The notes: generated from the sequence alone by a model not told the origin. Shown: positions 43,143 through 53,812, numbered from the stretch's first letter. The stretch is DNA of 64,000 bases from Oscillatoria sp. FACHB-1406 (GCF_014698145.1 NZ_JACJSM010000021.1:34916-98915), one strand, 5' to 3'. Made by a program: numbers and translations.

Positions 43143-45053
43143 ATGTTAACCCTTCGACCTCCCGTAGACTTCCAAGACGAATTCGACATCATTGTTATCG
43201 GTGCCGGACATTCTGGTTGCGAAGCCGCCCTCGCTGCCGCTCGCTTGGGATGTCGCACGTTAATGTTAACCCTTAACCTCGACAAAATTGCGTGGCAGCC
43301 TTGCAATCCCGCTGTCGGAGGGCCGGCAAAATCCCAACTCACCCACGAAGTCGATGCTTTAGGCGGCGAAATCGGGAAAATGGCCGACCGCACTTACCTG
43401 CAAAAGCGCGTCCTCAATGCGTCGCGCGGCCCTGCGGTGTGGGCATTGCGCGCGCAGACGGATAAGCGCGAATATGCCAGCGTCATGAAGGGAATTGTGG
43501 AAAATCAGGAGAATTTAACCATCCGCGAGGGGATGGCGACGGATTTGGTGCTGGGGAAAAATGACGAGGTTTTAGGCATTCAAACTTATTTCGGTACTTG
43601 CTTCGCGGCGAAGGCAGTCATCCTGACGACTGGGACGTTTCTGGGCGGTACGATTTGGATTGGCGATAAATCGATGAGTGCGGGGCGCGCCGGGGAATTT
43701 GCGGCGGTGGGGCTGACGGAAACCTTGAATCAGTTGGGATTTGAGACAGGACGGCTGAAAACGGGGACTCCGGCGCGGGTGGATAAGCGATCGGTTGATT
43801 ACGGCAAGATGGAACCGCAGCCGCCGGATGAAGAGGTACGTTGGTTTAGTTTCGACCCGGAAGTTTGGGTCGAGCGCGAACAAATGAACTGCTACCTAAC
43901 CCGCACGACTCCGGAAACCCATCGCCTGATTCGAGAAAACTTACACCTGTCGCCCGTTTATGGCGGTTGGGTGGAGGCGCGCGGGCCGCGTTATTGCCCG
44001 AGTATTGAAGATAAAATCGTGCGCTTTGCCGATAAGGAATCGCACCAAATTTTCATCGAACCGGAAGGGCGGGATATTCCAGAGTTGTATATTCAAGGGT
44101 TTTCAACGGGGCTGCCGGAAACGCTGCAATTGGAAATGTTGCGATCGCTCCCCGGTTTGGAACATTGTACGATGCTGCGTCCGGCTTATGCGGTGGAATA
44201 CGATTATCTGCCCGCAACGCAATGCTACCCGACGTTGATGACCAAAAAGATTGAGGGCTTATTTTCCGCCGGACAAATTAACGGCACGACGGGTTACGAA
44301 GAAGCCGCCGCCCAAGGGTTTGTGGCTGGGGTTAATGCGGTGCAATTTGTCAAGGGGAAAGAGATGGTAATTTTCCCGCGCGAACAGAGTTATATCGGTA
44401 CGTTGGTTGACGATTTGTGTACGAAGGATTTGCGCGAACCGTATCGGATGCTAACCTCGCGATCGGAATATCGGTTGATTTTGCGATCGGATAATGCTGA
44501 CGAACGTTTAACGCCGTTAGGAAGAGAAATTGGCTTAATTGATGACCGGCGCTGGCAACTTTTTAGCTCGAAATATGCCAACATTACGGCGGAAAAGGAA
44601 CGGCTGTACGGCACGCGAGTTAAGGAACGCGACCCTATCGGCGAGCAAATTGTTGCCGATACCCAGCAAAAGATTAAGGGTTCGATTACCCTTGCCGATT
44701 TGTTGCGCCGTCCCAACTTTCATTACACCGATCTCGATCGCTACGGTTTGGGCAATCCCGACTTAAATGCAGCCGAACGCGCGGGCGCGGAAATCGAGAT
44801 TAAGTATTCGGGATACATCCAACGGCAACAAAACCAAATCGAGCAAATCGAACGCCACGCCAACCGCAAGTTACCGGCACAAATCGATTATATGGCGATC
44901 GAAACGCTGTCAATGGAATCGCGGGAGAAATTAACAAAAGTCCGTCCGTTAACGATAGGACAAGCCTCTCGGATCGGTGGCGTAAATCCGGCGGATATGA
45001 ATGCGTTGTTAGTGTATTTGGAAGTGCGAAATCGACAAGTTGCAGTGCGGTAA
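43143..45053 (+). CDS. mnmG: tRNA uridine-5-carboxymethylaminomethyl modification enzyme MnmG
   Basis: A 636-residue FAD protein of normal length. The dinucleotide-binding motif is [19 protein letters not shown] (about residues 18-36). MnmG signatures [23 protein letters not shown] and [16 protein letters not shown] follow, and the C-terminal helical domain ends [10 protein letters not shown]. With MnmE it modifies wobble U34 of several tRNAs. The ATG follows a heptamer repeat array almost directly and no clear ribosome site is seen, which is odd for a housekeeping gene. Confidence 0.97.
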   Translation: MLTLRPPVDFQDEFDIIVIGAGHSGCEAALAAARLGCRTLMLTLNLDKIAWQPCNPAVGGPAKSQLTHEVDALGGEIGKMADRTYLQKRVLNASRGPAVWALRAQTDKREYASVMKGIVENQENLTIREGMATDLVLGKNDEVLGIQTYFGTCFAAKAVILTTGTFLGGTIWIGDKSMSAGRAGEFAAVGLTETLNQLGFETGRLKTGTPARVDKRSVDYGKMEPQPPDEEVRWFSFDPEVWVEREQMNCYLTRTTPETHRLIRENLHLSPVYGGWVEARGPRYCPSIEDKIVRFADKESHQIFIEPEGRDIPELYIQGFSTGLPETLQLEMLRSLPGLEHCTMLRPAYAVEYDYLPATQCYPTLMTKKIEGLFSAGQINGTTGYEEAAAQGFVAGVNAVQFVKGKEMVIFPREQSYIGTLVDDLCTKDLREPYRMLTSRSEYRLILRSDNADERLTPLGREIGLIDDRRWQLFSSKYANITAEKERLYGTRVKERDPIGEQIVADTQQKIKGSITLADLLRRPNFHYTDLDRYGLGNPDLNAAERAGAEIEIKYSGYIQRQQNQIEQIERHANRKLPAQIDYMAIETLSMESREKLTKVRPLTIGQASRIGGVNPADMNALLVYLEVRNRQVAVR

Positions 45054-45055
45054 TA

Positions 45056-45095
45056 GATAATGAATAATGAATGATGAATAATGAATAGTGAAATT
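45056..45095. repeat. AATGAAT-type heptamer repeat after mnmG
   Basis: Degenerate 7-mers (AATGAAT, GATGAAT, AATAGTG) follow the mnmG stop, the same class of low-complexity repeat as upstream of the gene. The rest of the 149-base gap to the beta-lactamase gene shows nothing else. Confidence 0.7.
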
Positions 45096-45202
45096 TGCTA
45101 ATCGTTGGGGGAGGAGGCAATAAAGCTCCTCTAACTGTAGGAGCGCTCTTCATATCTTAGACTCGACCCTTAGAGACTATTGATTAACTGTTTGTTAAAT
45201 GA

Positions 45203-46117
45203 TTACAATACGCCTAAATCTTTCAAACTCCGTCGCATTAACTCGCTGCGAGCCTTAGCATCATTGGGCGTATTAATATCAATATTAACCGCAAAAAAGT
45301 AGGCATTTTTATCTCGCTCTACATAACCCACATACCAACCAATTTGCGGTTTTTCGGTTTGCCCAAAACCCAACCAACCCGTTTTAGCACGAATCGTATA
45401 ATCGGGCGTGCGCTCGACAATCATCATATCTTTAACGGTTGCCATTGTTGCTTTTGAGAAGGGCAGATCGTCTCGATACAAGCGGCGCAAAAATTCAATT
45501 TGTTCTCGAGGAGAAATTCGCAATTCTCCTTCCAACCAAAAGCGATCGATCGCGTCTTTCGAGCCGATGTTTTGGTTGCCGTAGCCAACTTTCTTGACCC
45601 AATCTTGCATTCGCTCGTACCCGACGCGACGAGCGAGAACTTGGTAGAACCAAACCGCAGAAAGCTTGAAGGCTTCTCGCAAGTTAAGATCGCGGTTCCA
45701 GTCGGGAAAATCGCGATCGATCCCATCCCAAGTTAAAACGGCGAGATCGTTGGGGATAACTCCGGTTTCCAGGGAGATTAAGGCGTTGAGAATTTTGAAG
45801 GTGGAGGCGGGTAAAAATTGGGTGGCGTTGCGTTCGGGGTTGTGTTGGTAGAAGCGGTTGTTATTGGAGTCGTAAATAATAATGGAACCTTCTACGCCGA
45901 GTTCCTGGAAGTGTCGCCCGAAGTTTATTGTATCTTCGCGATCGCTCTGGGCGATCGCGGGGGGCGATGCAAAGGGAGTTGGTAGGGGGGTGAAGCCTAT
46001 CGATAGAAATAGGGCTGCAATCCCAAGAGCAAATCGAGTCGAGCGATTCAACCCGCCCTTGTAGAACGGGTTGACTTTGTTGACTTTTCTGTTAGGCACG
46101 CTTCCTTTACTTCGCAT
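45203..46117 (-). CDS. Class D (OXA-type) beta-lactamase homologue
   Basis: A 304-residue exported serine hydrolase. All class D motifs are in place: S105-T-F-K108, S153-A-V155, Y179-G-N181, FWLEGELRISP, and K245-T-G. The leader is hydrophobic (GIAALFLSIGFTPLPTPF) with a cleavage site near AIAQ. It should be periplasmic and may hydrolyse penicillins or act on the wall. The first 22 residues read through a CAACCCG/CGGGTTG repeat, so a TTG start at 46051 (LNRSTRFALG) is possible. With the ATG at 46117 it overlaps the end of cphA by 11 bases. Confidence 0.88.
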   Translation of the reverse strand: MRSKGSVPNRKVNKVNPFYKGGLNRSTRFALGIAALFLSIGFTPLPTPFASPPAIAQSDREDTINFGRHFQELGVEGSIIIYDSNNNRFYQHNPERNATQFLPASTFKILNALISLETGVIPNDLAVLTWDGIDRDFPDWNRDLNLREAFKLSAVWFYQVLARRVGYERMQDWVKKVGYGNQNIGSKDAIDRFWLEGELRISPREQIEFLRRLYRDDLPFSKATMATVKDMMIVERTPDYTIRAKTGWLGFGQTEKPQIGWYVGYVERDKNAYFFAVNIDINTPNDAKARSELMRRSLKDLGVL

Positions 46118-48749
46118 TTTTCGCTAATAAAGACTCGGCCTGACGCTCTTCCAACAACGCGATCGCGCTGCTGACGCTTTCGGGTAGAATCACAATCAAA
46201 CCGCCTTCCTTCATTTCGCTCAAACCCGCCTCAATCGCTTCGCTCTCATCTAACACGATCTTGCAGGGAACGTCGGGATTGTGGCGCTTAACCCCTTCAA
46301 CGATTAACGCCGCTACTTCGCCGCTTTCGCGCCCCCGACGATCGCGATCTTCTTTAACAATAATGCGATCGAACATTTTAGCCGACAGTTCGCCCAACAA
46401 GATTAAATCTTCATCGCGACGATCTCCCGGCCCGCCAACGACTCCCAAGCGTTCTCCCTGCCAATTGCAAACAAAGCCAGAGAGCGCTTCGTAACCGGCG
46501 GGGTTGTGGGCGTAGTCGATGAGCGCCTGATAGCGCCCCAAATCGAATAAATTCATCCGTCCTGGGGTTTGAGCGGCAGAAGTCTTAAAGCTTCGCAGTC
46601 CTTGACGAATTTTTTCGATATCCACGCCACTGGCAAAAGCAGCCAAACAAGCGGCGAGGGCATTAGCAATCATAAACGGGGCCATACCGCCCATCGTCAC
46701 CGGAATATTTTTGGCTTCCTCAATCCGCAATTGCCAATCGCCTTCCATAATCGCTAAGCTACCGCGATCGTAAATTGCCGCTAAACCGCCTTGGCGAATG
46801 TGACTTTGCACGATATCGTTATCGGACTGCATCGAAAAATAGGCAATTTTCGCTTTGGTTTTCTGCGCCATTGCCACGACGCGGGGATCGTCGGCGTTGA
46901 GGACAGCAAAGCCTTCGGAACTGGCGATTTCCGCCACCACGCTTTTCACCCGTGCTAGTTCCTCAATCGTATTGATATCGCCCAACCCTAAGTGATCGGC
47001 GGCGACGTTGAGGACGACGCTAACATCGCAGGTATCGAAGGCAATCCCGGAACGCAAAATGCCGCCGCGTGCGGTTTCCAGGACGGCGACTTCAACGGTG
47101 GGATCTTTGAGAATGACTTGGGCGCTTTGCGGCCCGGTGGTGTCGCCTTTTTCCACGAGATGTTCGTTTAAATAAATCCCATCAGTCGTGGTGTAACCGA
47201 CGATTTTGCCGGTTTGCTGGATGATGTGGGCAATCAGGCGGGTGGTGGTGGTTTTGCCGTTAGTGCCGGTGATGGCGACGATCGGAATCCGGGGGGAAGT
47301 GCCGGGGGGAAAGAGCATATCGAGGACAGCAGCCCCGACGTTGCGTGGCAAGCCTTGGCTGGGGCAAACGTGCATCCGGAAGCCGGGGGCGGCGTTAACT
47401 TCGACAATTACGCCGTTGGTTTCGCGCAGGGGTTTGCGGATATCGGAGGTTACGATATCGAGTCCGGCGATGTCGAGGCCGATAATTTTGACGACGCGCT
47501 CGGCTAGCCAGACGTTTTCGGGGTGGATCTCGTCGGTGCGGTCGATCGCGATGCCTCCGGTGCTGAGGTTGGCGGTAGCGCGCAGATAGGCGCGATCGCC
47601 CCGACGCAGAACCGTCTTAAGGGTATAGCCCTGCCTCTGAAGCACATCGGTCGCCGTTTTGTCAAGGACTATTTTGGTGAGGACGTTATCGTGACCGTCG
47701 CCGCGATGGGGGTCTTGGTTGGTAATTTCGATTAATTCCGCGATCGTCGAAGTGCCGTCGCCGACGACGTGGGCGGGAACGCGCTCGGCCACGGCAATCA
47801 CTTTACCGTTGACGACGAGAACGCGATGGTCGCTGCCTTCGTAGTAGCGCTCGACGATAACATTCTTAGTCTTCGAGGCAGCACTAGCAAGGTCGTAGGC
47901 TTCTTCGGCTTCCTTGCGAGAGTTAATGTTAATGGTAATGCCGCGTCCGTGGTTGCCGTCGAGGGGTTTAATCACGATCGGGAAACCGCCGACAGAGGCA
48001 ATTGCGTCGTCGAGTTCGTCGAAATAACCGATAGTCGTGCCGCGCGGGACGGGAATTCCTGCATCTTGCAAAATCGTCTTCGTCCCTTCCTTATCGCAAG
48101 CCAACTCTACGCCCAAAATGCTAGAGCGATCGGTCAGGGTGGCTTGAATCCGCTTGCTGTTGCAGCCGTATCCCAACTGTACCATTGCTCTTGCACTGAG
48201 CGGCATCCAGGGAATTTTTCGCGCTTCGGCTTCTTTAATAATCGATTCGGTAGAAGGGCCTAGGGCGGCATTCGCATGAAGTTCTTGCAAGTCTTGCAAA
48301 TCTTGCGCGAGTTCTTGGGGCGGGTAAGTTCCCGTTTCAACGAGACTCTGGCACAGGCGCACGGCGGCGCGAGCCGCATAGCGTCCTGCCTGTTCGTCAA
48401 CATATTCAAAGACGACGTTATAAACTCCCGCATCTGCCGTTTCGCGGGTGCGCCCAAAACCAACCGGCATTCCGGCAAGTTCTTGCAGTTCTAAGGCAAC
48501 GTGCTCGATAACATGACCCATGAGCGTTCCTTTCTGGATGCGCTCGTAGAAACCGCCGCGATAACCGGGCGAGCAAAAATGGTCGATCAGGGTGGGCAGG
48601 ACGCGGGAAAGTCCCTCAAAGAAACCGGGAATTTCATTGGTGTAACGTTCGGCTAGGTCTTCTAGATCGAGACGCATGACAATGAGTTTGGTGCGTCGAA
48701 TGCTCCAGTAGTTTGGCCCCCGTAAAGTCAGCGTTTTCAGAATTCTCAT
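46107..48749 (-). CDS. cphA: Cyanophycin synthetase
   Basis: An 880-residue enzyme that builds multi-L-arginyl-poly-L-aspartate, the cyanobacterial nitrogen reserve, from Asp, Arg and ATP. Domains in order: an N-terminal region (MRILKTLTLRGPNYWSIRR), an ATP-grasp module (PIVIKPLDGNHGRGI), then a Mur-ligase-like module with P-loop AITGTNGKTTTTRL near 493-505 and the NYAHNP-like DYAHNPAGYE. Length and order match CphA. The downstream beta-lactamase gene overlaps it; cphB lies upstream on the same strand with a 186-base gap. Confidence 0.97.
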   Translation of the reverse strand: MRILKTLTLRGPNYWSIRRTKLIVMRLDLEDLAERYTNEIPGFFEGLSRVLPTLIDHFCSPGYRGGFYERIQKGTLMGHVIEHVALELQELAGMPVGFGRTRETADAGVYNVVFEYVDEQAGRYAARAAVRLCQSLVETGTYPPQELAQDLQDLQELHANAALGPSTESIIKEAEARKIPWMPLSARAMVQLGYGCNSKRIQATLTDRSSILGVELACDKEGTKTILQDAGIPVPRGTTIGYFDELDDAIASVGGFPIVIKPLDGNHGRGITININSRKEAEEAYDLASAASKTKNVIVERYYEGSDHRVLVVNGKVIAVAERVPAHVVGDGTSTIAELIEITNQDPHRGDGHDNVLTKIVLDKTATDVLQRQGYTLKTVLRRGDRAYLRATANLSTGGIAIDRTDEIHPENVWLAERVVKIIGLDIAGLDIVTSDIRKPLRETNGVIVEVNAAPGFRMHVCPSQGLPRNVGAAVLDMLFPPGTSPRIPIVAITGTNGKTTTTRLIAHIIQQTGKIVGYTTTDGIYLNEHLVEKGDTTGPQSAQVILKDPTVEVAVLETARGGILRSGIAFDTCDVSVVLNVAADHLGLGDINTIEELARVKSVVAEIASSEGFAVLNADDPRVVAMAQKTKAKIAYFSMQSDNDIVQSHIRQGGLAAIYDRGSLAIMEGDWQLRIEEAKNIPVTMGGMAPFMIANALAACLAAFASGVDIEKIRQGLRSFKTSAAQTPGRMNLFDLGRYQALIDYAHNPAGYEALSGFVCNWQGERLGVVGGPGDRRDEDLILLGELSAKMFDRIIVKEDRDRRGRESGEVAALIVEGVKRHNPDVPCKIVLDESEAIEAGLSEMKEGGLIVILPESVSSAIALLEERQAESLLAKNAK

Positions 48750-48935
48750 TTATCGTCTCTTAAAACTCAAAAGCCTAGATTGCTTCGCAAAATTTACCAA
48801 TTCGCATCCGGAACAATTATACGAAGCCATTCCCTATCACTTGGTAATCTTGGCGAACTGTGGATTTATAAACTGTTCTCTGCGAACAGTTTTTACTGAA
48901 ACATTGGGCATTAGAAGCCGATCGCGCCTTCGCAT

Positions 48936-49796
48936 TTACGGCTCTCTGGCCAGAGAATCGAGAACTTGACGTTTGTAGAGGTGGTAGCGATCGCCGTGAC
49001 AGAGGACGTGCAGGCGCAAACCGTGCAAGCTCAGGGGATCGTTAGCGCGAACTTCGGGCTGATTGGTGTGGGAGAGTTCGCTTGCGTCGATGATATTCAC
49101 CGTACCGCTGCCCATCACTTGAATCGTACCATCTTGCTCGAAAATCGCGCAGGTATCTTCGTCAATGCCGATCCCCAGGAGATCGGGGTGCATCGCGAGC
49201 GCGCTGAGTAGGCGGGCCATGCGATTGCGGTTGTGGAAGTGCTGATCGACGACAATTTCGGGAATCATTCCCAAGCCGAAAGTCATATCGACGAGGGAAC
49301 GATTGGGCGATTCGCCGCTGCCGCCGCCGCCGATGGTGTGGTAGCCCATTACGGCTGCTCCCGCACTGGTTCCAGCCAGGGCGATTTCTTTAGCGCGGAC
49401 GCGATCGCTAATTCGCTCCATTACGGGTGTTTCCGCCAGCAACCCGCACAAGCGCAATTGATCTCCGCCGGTGAGAAATACGCCGGTACAGCGCTCGATA
49501 AAGTTAAGGTAGTTGGGGTCTGAGCCTTGATCGCGATCGCGGATATCCAGAACCTCGATCTCTTTGGCCCCCATATCTTGGAAAATTCGATGGTAGCGTT
49601 CTCCCATCAATACCGGTTCGCGCGAAGCCGAAGGCACAATTGCTAAAACGGCATCTTCTGCACCAGAGCGATAAAAAAAAGTTTGCAGAATTTCGCGGCC
49701 GTGAATTTTATCTTCGGCCCCGCCGATAACGAGAATAGCGGTTTGGGTCGATTGAGGCATCTGAGTTTTAGACGTTTGAGATTCGAGTTGGAGCAT
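48936..49796 (-). CDS. cphB: Cyanophycinase
   Basis: A 286-residue serine peptidase of family S51. It releases beta-Asp-Arg dipeptides from cyanophycin. The nucleophile motif is ALAGTSAGAAVMG, preceded by GVFLTGGDQLRL; VDQHFHNRNRMARL and IGIDEDTCAIF are family signatures. Upstream of cphA in the same direction, it forms the classical cphBA cluster, so synthesis and breakdown of the polymer are co-located. A decayed copy of its middle lies at 56724-56912. Confidence 0.97.
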   Translation of the reverse strand: MLQLESQTSKTQMPQSTQTAILVIGGAEDKIHGREILQTFFYRSGAEDAVLAIVPSASREPVLMGERYHRIFQDMGAKEIEVLDIRDRDQGSDPNYLNFIERCTGVFLTGGDQLRLCGLLAETPVMERISDRVRAKEIALAGTSAGAAVMGYHTIGGGGSGESPNRSLVDMTFGLGMIPEIVVDQHFHNRNRMARLLSALAMHPDLLGIGIDEDTCAIFEQDGTIQVMGSGTVNIIDASELSHTNQPEVRANDPLSLHGLRLHVLCHGDRYHLYKRQVLDSLAREP

Positions 49797-49854
49797 GATA
49801 TCGCTAAAATGGGCGATGTTATAGTGAATTGAATCTATTCAATCCTGAAAATGA

Positions 49855-50844
49855 ATGTTGGATTCCGTTCGTGCCATTCCCTCGGAAAACCCCATCGATT
49901 TTACCATTGCAATTTGTACATATAACGGAGCGGAGCGCTTACCGCTGGTTTTGGAACGATTGAAAGGGCAAATCAATACTGAAAATATTGCCTGGGAAAT
50001 CATTGTTGTCGATAATAATAGCAGCGATCGCACCGCCCAAGTCGTTCGCGAATATCAAGCCGATTGGCTCGAGCGTTTTCCTCTCGTCTATCAGTTTGAA
50101 CCCCAGCAAGGCTTAGCTTATGCCAGACAGAGAGCCTTGTCCGCCGCCCGGGGAGAACTGCTGGGTTTTTTAGATGACGATAACTTACCGGCCCCCGATT
50201 GGGTAGCTCGAGCTTATGAGTTTGCGCGATCGCACCCCAACGCTGGAGCCTTTGGCGGACAGGTTCATGCCGCCATCGAGGGCGAGATGCCCGCTTATTT
50301 TCCTAAAATTGCCGTTTTTTTAGCGATCGTCGAGCGCGGTTCGCAAGCCTTTATTTACCAGCCCCAAAAACGCATCCTCCCTCCTGCTGCGGGGATTGTG
50401 ATTCGCAAACAAGCTTGGCTCGCAACCGTCCCGGAGCGATCGCTTCTCAAAGGACGAATTGGCTCTTCTATGTTAGCCAGTGAAGATTTAGAATTTCTGT
50501 CTTATTTGCAACTGGGCGGATGGGAGATTTGGTATAACCCCCAAATGCACATCGATCATCAAATTCCGCCTCACCGCTTAGAGCGCGCCTATCTCCTGTC
50601 TTTGGTGCGGGGAATTGGTTTGGCTCGTCATCCTATTCGCATGATTCGGACTAATTTTTGGCTCCAGCCTCTCTTATTTCCCGTCTATACTCTCAACGAT
50701 CTGCGCCGAGCGATCTTGTTTTTTGTTAACAACAGAAAAGCGATTAAAACGGATGTGGCTTCTGCTTGCGAAATGGAGTTTTTGTTGAGTAGCTTGTACA
50801 GTCCTTTTTATTGGGCAACAAAATACAAAAAGTCCCAATCTTAA
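49855..50844 (+). CDS. hpsE: HpsE-like glycosyltransferase family 2
   Basis: A 329-residue GT-A protein: DFTIAICTYNGAERLPLVLE, VVDNNSSDRTAQVV, LLGFLDDDNLPAPDWV and GWEIWYNPQMHIDHQIP. The overall string closely resembles HpsE of hormogonium polysaccharide clusters in filamentous cyanobacteria. It is very different from the three paralogues at 9-12.5 kb. It starts the co-directional six-gene cluster to 56690 and is divergent from cphB, with 58 bases between. Confidence 0.82.
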   Translation: MLDSVRAIPSENPIDFTIAICTYNGAERLPLVLERLKGQINTENIAWEIIVVDNNSSDRTAQVVREYQADWLERFPLVYQFEPQQGLAYARQRALSAARGELLGFLDDDNLPAPDWVARAYEFARSHPNAGAFGGQVHAAIEGEMPAYFPKIAVFLAIVERGSQAFIYQPQKRILPPAAGIVIRKQAWLATVPERSLLKGRIGSSMLASEDLEFLSYLQLGGWEIWYNPQMHIDHQIPPHRLERAYLLSLVRGIGLARHPIRMIRTNFWLQPLLFPVYTLNDLRRAILFFVNNRKAIKTDVASACEMEFLLSSLYSPFYWATKYKKSQS

Positions 50845-50861
50845 TCTTTATTCTTTAAACT

Positions 50862-51977
50862 ATGACTTCCCCTAATACAAGCCTATCTCTCCATTCCGGC
50901 TCGATGGAGTTGAAACGATCTTTGTCCGAATCCCTCAAAAAACTGGACTATCTTTCTGAGTTTAAATCCTGTGCGTTGCTCGATTATCCCAACTATTTAA
51001 ACTTAGGCGATCGCGCGATCTGGGTGGGAGCGTTTTTGGCATTAACTGAAGTTCTAAATCTCAACATTAGCTATATTGCTAGCGAAGGGGATTTCTCCGA
51101 TCGCGCCTTAGCAGAACGAGCCGAGCGATTGCCCATTTTTCTCAACGGGGGCGGAAACTTTGGCGATCTCTGGCCTAAAATTCAAACCTTTCGCGAACGC
51201 ATTATTTCCCAATACCGCGATCGCCCCATTATTATTCTACCTCAAAGTATCTATTATGTCGATCGCGAGAACCTAAAAAAAACAGCAGCCCTCTTCAACG
51301 CGCACCCCAACTTAACGCTTTTTTTGCGCGATCGCATCAGCTACGATTTAGCCGTTGAAAATTTTCCGAACTGTCGCCTTTTCCTCGCTCCCGACATGGC
51401 ATTCCAGATGGTCGGTTTACCCGGTTTGCCGCAACGAGATCGCGCCCATTCCTCTACCCTATATCTGTGCCGCGACGATCGCGAACTCGATAAACGTTTC
51501 GCTCCGAGTGCCATCAACCAGCCCAATTTAGTAGTCGAAGACTGGCACTCTTATTCTTGGCTTCTCGGTACGCAAAAAAGTCAATTCATCCAAGCAATTG
51601 CGTCCTTAGTCAGAGAAGGATGGCAGCGCGGACTCGCAACTCCAGACGCATGGCTCGCTAGACAAAATTGGGATTCGTTTCATCCCCAACTCGAAAAATT
51701 CAAACATTCCTATGGAGAATTAATGCAGCGCCAATCTTGGAGCTTTCTCTACAGCGCCTTTTATCAATTAAGCCAGCATCGTTTCGTCATAACCAATCGC
51801 TTGCACGCCCATATTCTCTGCGTTATCTTAGAGATCCCTCATATCTTCCTCCCGAACAGCTACCACAAAAACGAGGCCTTTTACGAAAGCTGGACTTCTC
51901 GAATTCCCTTTTGTAAATTTGTTAAAGAACCCGCGTGCATCGAGACAGCGATTCAAGCCTTACAAGCTTGGATATAA
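50862..51977 (+). CDS. Polysaccharide pyruvyl transferase family protein
   Basis: A 371-residue protein. Features of the family are ALLDYPNYLNLGDRAIWVGAFL, IFLNGGGNFGDLWP, IILPQSIYY, FLRDRISYDLA and a C-terminal RFVITNRLHAHILCVILEIP. Members add a ketal-linked pyruvate from PEP to sugars in cell-wall or exopolysaccharide polymers. It starts 17 bases after the hpsE-like gene. The end overlaps upstream open sequence of the next gene, but the likely start of that gene is 41 bases later. Confidence 0.88.
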   Translation: MTSPNTSLSLHSGSMELKRSLSESLKKLDYLSEFKSCALLDYPNYLNLGDRAIWVGAFLALTEVLNLNISYIASEGDFSDRALAERAERLPIFLNGGGNFGDLWPKIQTFRERIISQYRDRPIIILPQSIYYVDRENLKKTAALFNAHPNLTLFLRDRISYDLAVENFPNCRLFLAPDMAFQMVGLPGLPQRDRAHSSTLYLCRDDRELDKRFAPSAINQPNLVVEDWHSYSWLLGTQKSQFIQAIASLVREGWQRGLATPDAWLARQNWDSFHPQLEKFKHSYGELMQRQSWSFLYSAFYQLSQHRFVITNRLHAHILCVILEIPHIFLPNSYHKNEAFYESWTSRIPFCKFVKEPACIETAIQALQAWI

Positions 51978-52018
51978 AACAGTTATCCCCAAAAAGCCAG
52001 CGGAGTTATGAAAGCAAG

Positions 52019-53812
52019 ATGGCGAATTTTATTGTCATTGTAGACCCCGATCGCGACCGGCGCGCGCGCTTTGTGAAAACTATCGAACCGCTATTAACGC
52101 CCTTAGAAGGCTTGGTAACAAACCGCTGCGATTCGGGAGATTTCTGTGCGATTTGGGCGGCAAATCCGACAGCACCGATTAGCTGGGATGCCGACGAGCA
52201 AGGAGCGGCTGTTGTTTGGGGAGATGCAATTGCAGCCGATAGCGATCGCAGAACGGACGCAAAGCATTTAAGAAAGTTCTGGCACGGCGGCGATCGCAAA
52301 AACTTTCCGGGCTTTGATGGGTTTTATGCAGCCGTGACTTATCAACCCGATTTTGGCCTAACGGTCGGCGCAGATATTCTCGGGTTATTTCCCGTTTATT
52401 ACTGGTGCGCTCGCGACATTATTCTCGTAGGTTCGAGTCCCGAACTCTTCCAATACCATCCCCAATTTAAACCGCAATTTAATCCAGCCGGTTTAATCGG
52501 ACTGTTGCTGTTGCGCGTATTAGTTAACGGACAAACTTTATGGTCGGAAGTTCTGCGGTTGGGTGCGGGAAACCTCTTAGCTTGGCAACCCGGAACCCCC
52601 GCTCGGGAAATCGAACAATATCGCATTCCCTGCTCGAAGGAGCATAACATCTATTCTCATCTTTCGTTTTCCCAGCATTTAGACCTGCTCGAAGACGCAA
52701 TCGATCGCGCGATCGCGCGCCCTACCGCTTCGGGCAAAAAACAAGGTCTCCTCTGTTCCGGCGGTTTAGACTCGCGAATGCTAGCTGGATTCTTGCACCG
52801 TCAAGGGACTAGCGTCGTTGCTTTTACCCTAGGACGGCGCAACGATCTGGAAATGGAATGCGCCACCCCCGTCGTTCGCGCCCTCGGATTCGAGCAGCAC
52901 GTCACGGAAATCCCGATGGTAGAATATCCCACCTATGCCGATTTACTCGTTCGCTGGGAACACCTTGCGGGAGGATTCGGCGGTGCGACGGGTCTGGGTT
53001 GGAGCGCTCGTTCCTACCTCCAAAATACCCCGCCCGAGATGGTAATGGGGTTTTCCTTGGATGCTATCCTCAGTTGTCCGAGTAGTTCGTCTGTATCCTT
53101 TGCCAAAACCTTTGGCGGCACCAATACGATGGGATTTTCGCCCGCAGTCCTCGATAAGCTGCTTTGTCGCGATGTTTTTGGCAATCTCGTTGCCGATAGC
53201 TTAGTTCGGCTCGAGCAAACCTATAACCATTACTCCGATCTCCCATTACGGCAAGCTTGGTGTTTCAAACTCTACCACTCAAACCGCTTCGTGATGGGTT
53301 TGACGGCTTGGCGAATTTCCTTTGGCGCTTGGCCAATTCTCCCCGTTCTCGATCGCCAATTATTGGAATTAACCGCAGTATTACCCGAAGCGACAGTGGG
53401 GAAACGATTAGCACAGAAAGAACTGGTTCGGACTCGATTTCCTCAACTAGCCAAACTGCCGTTAGATCGTAATGGTTGGAACACAGAACCCCTACAACCG
53501 AGTCCGCTGCGACAGAAACTCGCACCGCTATTACTGGCGCAGCAGAAGTGGCGGCGCTTGCAACAGCAATTCGGCTACGAACGCCGCCGTTATTACCGAG
53601 TTTTGAATCTTAATAATCCTGGATGGCAAGCGGTACGCCGACAGGCAGAACCTTATCGAGGCAAAGTATCGCATCTGATCGATCGAACCATGCTTGACAA
53701 GTTATTACCTTCTCCCAATACTTGCATCCCGTTTCAATCTGATGCCATTGCGGAAGGTTCGGGAATGCAAACGCTTTTAGGTTTCTTACTGTGGTCGAGA
53801 AATAATTTATGA
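52019..53812 (+). CDS. Asparagine-synthetase-like amidotransferase
   Basis: A 597-residue protein. The N-terminal half resembles the glutaminase fold of AsnB (FPGFDGFYAAVTYQPDF, LVGSSPELFQYHP) but starts MANFIVIVD, with no Cys at position 2, so glutamine-dependent ammonia release is unlikely. The synthetase half has the PP-loop SGGLDSR (Ser247) and ATPVVRALGFEQHV. It probably adenylates a carboxylate or forms an amide in a tailoring pathway rather than making free asparagine. The ATG at 52019 is preferred over 51935, which overlaps the preceding gene. Stop and next start overlap as ATGA. Confidence 0.85.
   Translation: MANFIVIVDPDRDRRARFVKTIEPLLTPLEGLVTNRCDSGDFCAIWAANPTAPISWDADEQGAAVVWGDAIAADSDRRTDAKHLRKFWHGGDRKNFPGFDGFYAAVTYQPDFGLTVGADILGLFPVYYWCARDIILVGSSPELFQYHPQFKPQFNPAGLIGLLLLRVLVNGQTLWSEVLRLGAGNLLAWQPGTPAREIEQYRIPCSKEHNIYSHLSFSQHLDLLEDAIDRAIARPTASGKKQGLLCSGGLDSRMLAGFLHRQGTSVVAFTLGRRNDLEMECATPVVRALGFEQHVTEIPMVEYPTYADLLVRWEHLAGGFGGATGLGWSARSYLQNTPPEMVMGFSLDAILSCPSSSSVSFAKTFGGTNTMGFSPAVLDKLLCRDVFGNLVADSLVRLEQTYNHYSDLPLRQAWCFKLYHSNRFVMGLTAWRISFGAWPILPVLDRQLLELTAVLPEATVGKRLAQKELVRTRFPQLAKLPLDRNGWNTEPLQPSPLRQKLAPLLLAQQKWRRLQQQFGYERRRYYRVLNLNNPGWQAVRRQAEPYRGKVSHLIDRTMLDKLLPSPNTCIPFQSDAIAEGSGMQTLLGFLLWSRNNL

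Noticed and set aside
52430..52450. GGTTCGAGTCCCGAAC resembling a tRNA T-arm
   Set aside because: It lies inside a well-supported coding frame and no acceptor or anticodon arms can be drawn around it.
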